Below are positions 55,731-64,000 of a DNA stretch of 64,000 nt, piece by piece. Source of the DNA: Setomelanomma holmii (Eukaryota > Ascomycota > Dothideomycetes > Pleosporales > Phaeosphaeriaceae); NCBI GenBank assembly GCA_010015745.1, contig ML978155.1, positions 744,001 to 808,000 on the forward strand, read 5' to 3'. Under the pieces are notes generated by a model, which did no database searches, was not told where the DNA came from, and saw only the letters and a program-made list of their open reading frames with translations. How positions within the stretch are numbered: the first letter of the stretch is position 1; each line of letters begins with the position of its first letter. The position numbers and the translations under genes were made by a program.

Positions 55731-56960
55731 ATGGCAGCCTCAGAAACTTATCAACCGCCTCCAGATGGTGAAGGAACCATGAACGCGCTTCGTTTCCATG
55801 GTCAACACGACTTGAGATACGAAAAGATTCCCATTCCTCAAGTCAAAGCAGGACAAGTCAAGATAAAGCCAGCATGGGTTGGAATCTGCGGAACAGGTAG
55901 GTAAATAGTACAGAACTGAAGGAGACTTTATACTAATCATTAAATAGATCTACATGAGTACCTTGGTTAGCAATGACCCCATGTAGCCTCTTCGTGAGAC
56001 AACACTAACCCTCTTCACCCTTCTACAGGCGGTCCCAATCTCTGCCCAACAACACCCCACCCCATCACCGGCGAAACCGTCCCCCTAACATTCGGCCACG
56101 AATTCAGCGGCGTCGTTGAAGAAATCGGCACAGGCGTGACAGACTACAAGCCTGGCGACCGCGTCGTAATCCAACCCATCATCTACGACGGCACATGTGG
56201 CGCCTGCGAAGAAGGCTTGCAAAACTGCTGTTTCCAAAACGGCTTCGTCGGCCTCTCAGGCTGGGGCGGCGGGCTCGCAGACCACATCGTAGTCCCCACA
56301 TCAACCCTGTACCATCTCCCCAATGACGTCCCTCTTGAGATCGGCGCGCTCGTCGAACCGCTCGCCGTAGGATGGCACGCAGTGAAAATCAGCCCGTTCA
56401 AGGCTGGCGACTCAGCGCTCATCCTTGGCGGTGGCCCAATTGGCATATCCACGATTCTGGCGCTGAAAACAAAAGGCTGTACGAACATCATCGTCAGCGA
56501 AGTCAGCAAAAAACGGCAAGAATTCGCTAAACGGTTTGGTGCACACCACATCATCGACCCTACCAAAGAAGACATCGTATCCCGCACACGCAGCCTAACA
56601 GACGGCAAAGGCGCACACGTCACATACGACTGCGCCGGCGTACAAGCCGCGCTTGACAAAGCCGTCCACGCGACGCGCGCGCGGGGATGTATCGTCAACA
56701 TCGCCATCTGGGAGAAGCCGTGCACAATCAACACCAACGACTTCAATTTCAAGGAACGGAGCTATTTGGGCGTGGCGACGTACGCCGTGGGCGATTTCCA
56801 AGAGGTCTTGGATGCGCTGAGCGAGGGAAGTATGCAGCCAGCGGGGATGATTACGCAGCGGATTAAGTTGACGGAGGTGGAGGAGAAGGGGTTCAAGAGT
56901 TTGATTCATGATAAGGATAATCAGGTTAAGATTTTGGTTGAGGTTGGGGGTGGCAAGTGA
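55731..56960 (+). CDS. Zinc-dependent dehydrogenase ((R,R)-butanediol dehydrogenase-like)
   Basis: Three exons: 55731..55896, 55948..55965 (18 nt) and 56029..56960, 371 residues. The tiny middle exon encodes DLHEYL, supplying the catalytic-site histidine region after GICGT. The rest has GHEFSGVVEEIG, the structural zinc loop GTCGACEEGLQNCC, EPLAVGWHAVK and the Rossmann motif LILGGGPIGISTI. This is the sorbitol/butanediol dehydrogenase group of medium-chain dehydrogenases, NAD-dependent, acting on secondary alcohols or diols. The substrate is not determined by sequence. Confidence 0.92.
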
Positions 56961-57250
56961 AGGGTGCGACATTAAGGCAACAGTGGACGCTGTAGCGTGA
57001 AGATATCCTCTAATATCGTGATGTGCTCCTTAGCCTGCAAACGAGTATGTATATGCTTTGGTTGTGCTCGATACGTGAATCTTCAGGAACACGATATTCC
57101 GAGGTTTAGGACACCAATGAAAAATGCCCGAGTCCACATTTATGTTCCCAGCCCGTATGGTGCCCTAATATGATACATATGAAAAGCCGTACCATGTGCC
57201 TGGGTATCAATATAATGCCAACAATCCGTCCATATGTTACACTTCACGTC

Positions 57251-60200
57251 TTACTCGCCCGCTGTTGGCTTTCCGCCCTTCAAAAAGATCCTCTTGGTAC
57301 CACCGACCTTGCCCAAGTCACCAAACCCGGGCGTCTTGCCCCCAGCACGACTATCCGAGCGGCTCTCGCTGCGACTGTCCGCACGCTCCTCACGTTGGAA
57401 GGGTGTGTGGTTTGCATGGATGACGTTCCCACTGACTGTTCGGGCCTGCTTCATCATGCCCTCGATCCATTCTAACTTTTCGCCACTGAGGTCCAGCTTC
57501 TTTGCCTTAGGACCAGCGAGTCCGACTTCGTTGCCTGTCCACGAACGTTGCGATGATGTCGTGGAAGGCACAGACGGATCTTCGGATATGCCTGGTGTGG
57601 AATTGAAGCCTGGCAGTGGTGCATCGTCGTCGATGATACCAGAGCCGGTCGTCTTGCTAGGCGTTGACGTTGGGCTCAAAGGCGCGCCGCTGACACGCCG
57701 GTCACGCTGTCGCATTACACTTTCGGGCCGGTTGGGCGACGTCATGGCGTCTGAGTTCTTGACCTCTAAGCCTAGGATCTCGAATTTACCGTCACTTGCT
57801 GTCCGTCTTCCATGATGCTCCGCGTACTGTCTCAGGTACTCGCCCAAATCAGCCCATCCACCACCCACTCGTACCATGACACGCTCCCCGTTCTCACCGA
57901 CTCGGCGAATGAAGAGCTTGACGGGCTGCTCTTTGCCTGGTTGTGTGAGATGATACAACTTGATATCGTTATCGGTGCGAGCAGCTGTAGCAGATTTTCG
58001 GCCAGACGGAGCATTATCCGAGTCGTTCTTTGCAGGCGACAAGGTGAGTTCGGGAGATTTCAGGCCGCTTACTGACCGCGCAGCGCGAAGATATGCCCTA
58101 CTGCTCTTGGCTGCCAAACCGCGTGGCTTGACTTCAGGGGCATCTGCTCCCGGACCCGAAGTGAGGCGGATATGAGCAGGAATAGTAGTCAAGATGTCCG
58201 AAATCTTCCGTTCAAGATCTTCTGCGCTGTTTAGGGGCTTGCTGAACTGTGTCGGGGGCCATGGCGCGCTTGCGATCGCATTGTCAGGAATGGTCTTCAT
58301 CGGTCGACGCTTTGACATTGCCGCGTTCAGTTCTGGACGAGGTGCTCGGACTGAACGATTGGTGGTATTTCGGACGGAAGGAGACTCGTCCATCAGACCA
58401 GGCGGACTTGACTCGAAAGACATGCCAGAAGAGACAGACCCTTTGCTGTCTCTTCGTGACCGTGGAGTCTGAGGTGGATCAAGCGATGCGCTGCTTTGAC
58501 CATCATTCGTTATGATAGCTGGAGTCTCAGCAAGATTGCTAGGCCTGTGTCGCACGCGTACAGGCGGATTCTTGGATGTGTCAATCTTCTCAGCGCGTGC
58601 GGGAGACATCGAGATAGAATACACGTCTGCGATCTCAGAGTCATCGTCGAATTCATTGTGGACCACAGTGTCGCCCTCATCGAATTCAGACTCGTCATCG
58701 TCAAGAGGTACCCTGATCTCAGGGTCCCGATACTGCTCAACATCGTCTGCTGACAGCTCCGTGACAGCTTGTGGCAAATTCTGTATGCCTCCCGTGGAGT
58801 CACTGCCAGCGAATGGCAACCCACCACTTTCTTCGCTGGGCACAGCCTTGATAGGCTCCTGCGCGGTATCGGTCATGAACCACGGCTTTTTGGATGGTGT
58901 CCAGTCACTGACCGGGGACCTCAGGTCATGCTCGACGACTCCAGGGATCGCCGTTTCCGGTGCAACCTCTGCTGAATGCTCTCGAGTTTCAGTCTTTGCA
59001 TTCGCCGCAGCCGTGAGTGTCTGCGCTGGTCTCTTGGGAGTGAGTGCTTGGGGCTGCTTCTCTGCGCTTGGTTCGGACCTGAACGCAGTGACGGATCGCG
59101 TGGCTAGCTGCGAGATAAGAGAAACCTCATTTCGCGAGTCCGGGATGTTGCTGTTTTCGCCTTTATGAACGAAGTCCGACTGCGTCCAAATCTCGGAGCC
59201 ATTCATATCGGACGTGACCTCTGGATTGCTATGCTCCGTCGCTAATGATGGTGGAATCGTGAGGGTCGAAGGCAGTTTTGTGGTATCTGTCGTACCTCCC
59301 TGCTGTATCGCAGCACTTCTCTGCTCATACTTTCTTCGCACGTCAAAATCGATGACCTTCTTCCTCGATTCGTGTGTCCAGCGTCCATAATCAGTCTCGA
59401 TGCCTTCGAACACGTCTATCCATCGATCCGGTATGCAGTCGTCGCGTCCTTCAAGTGTGTCCAGCATCCTGTCCAGACGCTTGCCAAGATCTGCAACTTT
59501 ACTCCCGAGCACCCCAGAGATGGTATCCACAGCCTCCTTCCACTGTGAAAAGGCGGTGTCCGAGGTATCCGTGGGCGGATCGATGGCGTCCCATCCAAGG
59601 CGCATTGCCTTTTGAGCGGTATTCAGATCGTCTGCGTATCGGGGACCTTCGCGGAGGGTGGAGATGCGGGCGGTCCACGTGCTGAGGCGCTCTTTGAGCT
59701 GGGCGTGGTGCGGCAGTGCGGACAGTAGTGTCTGCGTGATGAGGAAGGAGAAGTCGTCCATTGGCTTATAGTTCTGTCGTGTCGCGTCGAAACCCGCAGA
59801 CGACGGTCGCGACTTCCCACTGGGATGCATGTCCAGGACGTGCTCTTTTAGCTCTTCCACGTCCAATTTGAGCATTTCATCCTCGATATCGTCCAGTCGT
59901 GCCTCATGTGATTCCACCTCGACTGACAACAACGATCCCCAGTATTCGAGCGGTGGCAAGGTATTAGAGAGGTCTGCGTCGCCCACGTGCTCCCTAATCC
60001 GCAGCTCCAGACTCTTCCTCCGCCTTTCCTTGCAGTCCTCGCTCGGAGGCTCGAAGCTGCCGGTCCATCCCCACTGCTCGATTTCGGCGCACCAGCTCTT
60101 GAGCCGTTGCGCCGCCTTGGCCACGCGCGCGCCCAGATCCCTCTCGGCAGCCGTGAGTGTCTCGATACACGAGAAGATTCTGTACTCGTCGCATGTCGTG

Positions 60201-60382
60201 TCGAATGGCATAGGTCTTTGCGTGAAGGCGCGCAGAGTTGTGTCGGGCGACAGGTCACGGAGGCGACTCTCCTCAGAGCTGCCATACGCTCGGCCCCGTC
60301 TGCCCCCGGGCGACATTGTTGGTGACGGCGCTCGACGCGGCGTCATGGGCGGTGCCAGACGTAGAGGGCTCGATAGCGCCAT
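57251..60382 (-). CDS. GAR (Gas2-related) domain protein, probable microtubule-binding
   Basis: Single exon on the minus strand, 1043 residues. The N-terminal 400 residues are helical and spectrin-like (ETLTAAERDLGARVAKAAQR, HAQLKERLSTWTARISTLRE). A long disordered middle follows. Near residues 820-880 lies VKLFIRRVGENGERVMVRVG then GGWADLGEYLRQY, the GAR domain that binds microtubules in Gas2 and spectraplakins. It is followed by a Ser/Thr-rich tail ending in a basic stretch. In fungi such proteins are poorly described; a microtubule-associated role is inferred from the domain alone. Confidence 0.85.
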   Translation of the reverse strand: MALSSPLRLAPPMTPRRAPSPTMSPGGRRGRAYGSSEESRLRDLSPDTTLRAFTQRPMPFDTTCDEYRIFSCIETLTAAERDLGARVAKAAQRLKSWCAEIEQWGWTGSFEPPSEDCKERRRKSLELRIREHVGDADLSNTLPPLEYWGSLLSVEVESHEARLDDIEDEMLKLDVEELKEHVLDMHPSGKSRPSSAGFDATRQNYKPMDDFSFLITQTLLSALPHHAQLKERLSTWTARISTLREGPRYADDLNTAQKAMRLGWDAIDPPTDTSDTAFSQWKEAVDTISGVLGSKVADLGKRLDRMLDTLEGRDDCIPDRWIDVFEGIETDYGRWTHESRKKVIDFDVRRKYEQRSAAIQQGGTTDTTKLPSTLTIPPSLATEHSNPEVTSDMNGSEIWTQSDFVHKGENSNIPDSRNEVSLISQLATRSVTAFRSEPSAEKQPQALTPKRPAQTLTAAANAKTETREHSAEVAPETAIPGVVEHDLRSPVSDWTPSKKPWFMTDTAQEPIKAVPSEESGGLPFAGSDSTGGIQNLPQAVTELSADDVEQYRDPEIRVPLDDDESEFDEGDTVVHNEFDDDSEIADVYSISMSPARAEKIDTSKNPPVRVRHRPSNLAETPAIITNDGQSSASLDPPQTPRSRRDSKGSVSSGMSFESSPPGLMDESPSVRNTTNRSVRAPRPELNAAMSKRRPMKTIPDNAIASAPWPPTQFSKPLNSAEDLERKISDILTTIPAHIRLTSGPGADAPEVKPRGLAAKSSRAYLRAARSVSGLKSPELTLSPAKNDSDNAPSGRKSATAARTDNDIKLYHLTQPGKEQPVKLFIRRVGENGERVMVRVGGGWADLGEYLRQYAEHHGRRTASDGKFEILGLEVKNSDAMTSPNRPESVMRQRDRRVSGAPLSPTSTPSKTTGSGIIDDDAPLPGFNSTPGISEDPSVPSTTSSQRSWTGNEVGLAGPKAKKLDLSGEKLEWIEGMMKQARTVSGNVIHANHTPFQREERADSRSESRSDSRAGGKTPGFGDLGKVGGTKRIFLKGGKPTAGE

Positions 60383-61334
60383 GATGATGATTTCCCGCAG
60401 GAAGGAGCGACAGTGCGGACATGTAATAAATGAGGAAGGTACAAAGGAGATGTCTCAGATTGAGAAGCCGCGATGGCTGTGCTGTTTGCTGTGAAGGTTA
60501 GTTGTTAGTGTCCTTTGTTGACCTACCGCTGAATGGAGCTGTGCTGCCTGCAGCTTTGGTTGTTGGTGATACAGCATTCACCGAACGCCTGTTGCGCAGC
60601 ATGTTGCTTGCATTGATCGCCGCGGCTAGGCTGAATTGCGCATCGCGCCAGATTTTGGCAGCTATCGATCTCGCGAGCTTGGACGGCCCACGAGCACCAT
60701 GTTCAACACCAGTTGCCCATGTAAGGCTCTTGAGGCCCTCGTATCGCGACCAAAGAATCACCAACTCGTCACGTTCTTGCAACTACGCCGGAATAGTCAC
60801 AGCCAGCATTCCGCAGTTACTCCGAAGGTGCAGTGCTCCGTGCTGCGATACGAAAGGTCCGAAGCAGATCTGATGTCACCGACTCGCGTGCACACTCGCT
60901 GCAGCAGTACACGCATTCAAGGACGACCTCCCGTCTTCGTGTAAGGCCGAAATGTCACTCATATCTCTACCGAGCTGCCTGTCATCCCAAAGGTACCCCG
61001 CTGCAACACATCGTCATATTGCACCTTGCCAAGAAAATGATATGGTCCGCCCCGCGCATCTATCTGGATGACCTTCCTGCTCGCGTTAGCATCTTACCTG
61101 GATGCTTTGAGCATATGCAGTGCCTGCCGAGAGGTAGCGCTCATCCATGGTTTCTGAGCCGGCAAGAGCATGGAGCCCACGATGTCACCAATAATTGACT
61201 GGTAGAGGGTACAGCAGACGGGCCGTTTCGACGTTATCACCGCCGTATGGTCCGACATGAGGTCTACATAAGTGACATGCGCCCATCACTACAGAAAGTC
61301 ACGCTTAGTGGACAAGGGAATTGCAGTACCGATC
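60383..61334. other. Divergent intergenic region
   Basis: About 950 bp between the GAR protein and the M28 carboxypeptidase. Several short open frames are present without recognisable family. It should hold both promoters. Confidence 0.5.
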
Positions 61335-63604
61335 ATGAGGACGTTTTTTTTCTTGCTTTCTGCCATTGGCGCCCAAGCTTGCCAACGCGAGCGCGCATTT
61401 GTGCATCATAGCCACCCGTTCGTGAAGAGACAGACGAGCAACGCTACGTTCCCACCCATACTGGATGCGAATGAGCAGATCTTGATCAACTCTTTCGACA
61501 ATACTTCCATTTCACAATGGTCCTATTACTACAGTACGCCTTGCGTCATTTGAGGCGGGAACTATGCTAAAAACTCGTAGCACATGGCGCTCATCTTGCT
61601 GGCCAAAACGAAACTATAGCCCAATGGACTGCAGATAAATGGACAGAATATGGCTTCACGTCGAGACTTGACGAGTACTGTGAGTTTATCCATGAACATT
61701 TGCGTCCAGAAATGCCATATGAAACAAGAATACTCCCGACCATGATCTTCGTATGCTAATCCTCAGCAGACGTTTTCCTGAACTATCCGATTTCCAATTC
61801 TCTAGTGCTCAACTATGCCAATGGAAGCACTTTTAGGCCATCTCTCAAGGAAGCAGTGTTAGCTGAGGACCCAACCACCAGCTACCCAAACAGCATTCCA
61901 GCCTTTCACGGCTACTCTTTCACCGGAAACGCATCTGCAGAATACGTTTACGTGGGAAGAGGGCAGCAAGTAGACTTTACCCGTCTTCAAGCCTTGGGCG
62001 TCCAGCTCGAGGGCAAGATTGCGCTCGCGAAGTACGGAGGTCCATTCCGTGGACTGAAAGTCAAGAACGCACAAGAGCATGGCATGATAGGCGCTGTTAT
62101 TTTCTCCGATCCTGGCGATGATGGCAATATGACAGAGGCCAAAGGCGTTGCGCCATACCCCGCTGGAGGGGCGAGGAACCCAACAACTGTGCAACGCGGT
62201 AGTGTCCTGTTCTTGAGCATATATCCCGGTGATCCTACCACTCCAGGCTACACCTCAAAGGATGATTCCGTGCGAGCGGATCGCAGCCGCATTGTTCCTG
62301 GTATCCCGTCTCTGCCTATTTCTTGGCTCGATGCCCAGCCTCTTCTCCAGGCATTGAACGGCGCCGGAACAAATGGCTCTCAGGTCAACCGAACGGGCTG
62401 GGTTGGTGCTATTCCTGGAGTGACATATAGCTCTGGTCCAGCACCCGGCGCGACGCTGTCGTTGAGCAATGTCATGAATGACACATATGCCACTATCTGG
62501 GACGCTGTTGGCATCATCAATGGCACCAACCAGGACGAAGTTGTAATCGTTGGCAACCACCGAGACGCTTGGATCGTCGGGGGTGCCGCTGACCCCAACT
62601 CTGGCTCTGCAGTCCTTATCGAGCTGGCCAAGGCATTTGGGAAGCTCACCGCGACCGGCTGGAAGCCGACTCGTACCATTGTCCTGTGCAGCTGGGACGC
62701 TGAAGAGTACGGACTCGTCGGCAGCACCGAATGGATGGAGGAGTACATTCCCTGGCTCAAGAACGCTGCGGTGTCCTATCTCAACATCGACGTTGCCGTC
62801 TCTGGCCCGATTCCTGACTTCTCAGCGACGCCCGACCTACACTCCATCAGCACGAACATCATGAACAAAATCGTATATCCATACCGCGGCAGCAACAACC
62901 TCACTTTCTACGACGTCTGGATGCACGAAAGTGGCGAATTCGGCGTCCTAGGCAGTGGCAGCGACTACACCGCCTTCCTGCACCGCGGCATCGCCGCCAT
63001 CGACATGGGTGCCGGAGGTGGGCCCAATGACCCTGTGTATCCATACCACTCCAACTATGATTCCTACGCCTGGATGGAGCGCTTCGGCGACCCTGGCTTC
63101 CACACCCACAAAGCAATGGGCCAATACCTTACCCTCCTTCTTTACCACATGGTCTCAGATCCCGTTCTTCCCCTCGAACCATCTGGCTACGTGCCCGAAT
63201 TGAACAAGTACCTCACCGCGCTTAACACCACTATTAGCGGCACAAATTATACCGTCGATCTATCGCCGCTGACAGCCGCGATATCGACGTTCACTACTTC
63301 AGCCCGCGAATTCGACACCCTGCGCGCCCAGGCTATTTCTGCAAACGACGCTGCTCTCCTGACAGTGCAGAACCACAAGGCGCGCGACTTTAGCCGCGGT
63401 TTCACAAGCCAGGGCGGTCTGCCGACAAGAGAGTTTTACCAGCATACTATCTTTGCGCCAGGAAGAGATACGGGCTATGCACCAGTGACGTTCCCGGGTA
63501 TCACGGAGAGTATCACGTTTGATAGGAATCAAGCGTTGGCGCAGGAGTGGGTGGGTAAGACAAGTAGAGCGATTCTGGTGGCTGCGAGTATGTTGAACAC
63601 GTAG
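61335..63604 (+). CDS. Secreted M28 zinc carboxypeptidase (glutamate carboxypeptidase II-like)
   Basis: Three exons: 61335..61533, 61581..61679 and 61770..63604, 710 residues. A signal peptide (TFFFLLSAIGAQA) and a dibasic KR before QTSNATF suggest Kex2 processing. A PA domain is followed by the M28 peptidase domain. Zinc ligands are visible in VGNHRDAWIVGGAADPNSG, CSWDAEEYGLVG, YLNIDVAVSG and YPYHSNYDSY, and the C-terminal transferrin-receptor-type dimerisation domain follows. Many N-glycosylation sites fit secretion. The family removes C-terminal residues from peptides outside the cell or in the vacuole; exact specificity is unknown. Confidence 0.93.
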
Positions 63605-64000
63605 CCTGGAGGCATGAGTTGTGGGTAGAGGGTTATTGGTGTGTGTGCGACATGCATGTGGTCGATGGTGCACTTGCAATGGATATGGAGTAGCATAATG
63701 ATAATGCCCAAACGATTCGCTCTTTGACGAAGTCCAAAGTCCTTCTACTCGAGTGATTGGTTGAATGATCGGGCCGAAATGCAAAATTACAACATTTTGC
63801 CGATTCGAGATTGCCGCCAATTTGGTGCCTAACACAAGCTGACTACGTCCATGCTCTCTTGGTGGCAGTCTTCTGACCAGTCCACGTGCGGTTTCTTACC
63901 GCTTTGCATGTGCCTATATTGGCGTTGCTTGATGTAACGGTACGGACGGAGGGGGAGGACTGCGCTGAATTGACTATCTGAGATGGGCGGAGCTACATAT
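63605..64000. other. 3' flank of the carboxypeptidase and window end
   Basis: About 400 bp without a supported gene. A tight CA/TG-rich stretch near 63640-63670 follows the stop codon. Nothing else is recognisable before the window ends. Confidence 0.5.

Noticed and set aside
1..64000. CRISPR arrays, rRNA genes, bacterial operons or phage genes
   Set aside because: Introns, spacing and gene content are fungal; no spaced direct-repeat array or rRNA-like sequence was seen.

Overview
This window is nuclear DNA of a filamentous ascomycete (Pezizomycotina). Genes lie on both strands, are interrupted by 44-106 nt GT...AG introns (most 45-65 nt), and encode typically fungal products: a BYS1-like secreted protein, a CBM1 protein, Rec8, a membrane-bound GH16 and a CYP monooxygenase. 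Several products recall Dothideomycetes, for example an Mx-type dynamin pair and a GT2 glycosyltransferase resembling the one studied in Zymoseptoria. That placement is an inference from family recognition, not a measurement. All exon structures below were built by hand from splice signals, reading-frame continuity and protein family conservation.

Layout. 1-8.2 kb: the 3' part of a peroxisomal very-long-chain acyl-CoA synthetase gene (ends AKL), then two tandem Mx-like dynamin GTPase genes; the second carries a one-base deletion just before its P-loop. 8.5-18.5 kb: D-threonine aldolase-like enzyme, a convergent GT2 glycosyltransferase, a 2.3 kb gene-free stretch, a GH16 glucanase-like membrane protein and an Mpv17-family protein. 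20-29 kb, a housekeeping block: Rec8 cohesin, Ubp6 deubiquitinase, ARPC4, a PMP20-type peroxiredoxin (ends AKL), a DUF1348 protein and a roadblock/LC7 protein. 29-34 kb: Ipi1 ribosome-biogenesis factor, then a DUF262 (GmrS-like) gene with an in-frame TAG and a MITE-like insertion in one intron.

34-46 kb, metabolic and secreted genes: SDR, histidine acid phosphatase, FMN-dependent 2-hydroxyacid oxidase (ends AKL), a small membrane protein, a BYS1-like secreted protein, a Nudix hydrolase, a P450 and a PRISE (progesterone 5-beta-reductase-like) reductase. 46-64 kb: a 2 kb gene-poor stretch, an unassigned nuclear-looking coiled-coil protein, a frameshifted F-box-type cysteine-rich gene, a CBM1 secreted protein, Ctf8, two divergent zinc alcohol dehydrogenases, a 1043-residue GAR (Gas2-related) protein and a secreted M28 carboxypeptidase.

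How they fit together: three unlinked genes end in the peroxisomal signal AKL (acyl-CoA synthetase, FMN oxidase, peroxiredoxin), which fits peroxisomal fatty-acid and hydroxyacid oxidation plus peroxide removal. Rec8, Ctf8, ARPC4, roadblock and the GAR protein are chromosome or cytoskeleton functions with no sign of operon-like organisation. No secondary-metabolite core enzyme, tRNA, rRNA or CRISPR array was found. The most unusual material is a set of near-intact genes with single lesions: the second dynamin, the DUF262 gene, the F-box-type gene and the BYS1-like start. The dynamin pair and the DUF262 protein also belong to superfamilies with known antiviral or antiphage members elsewhere.
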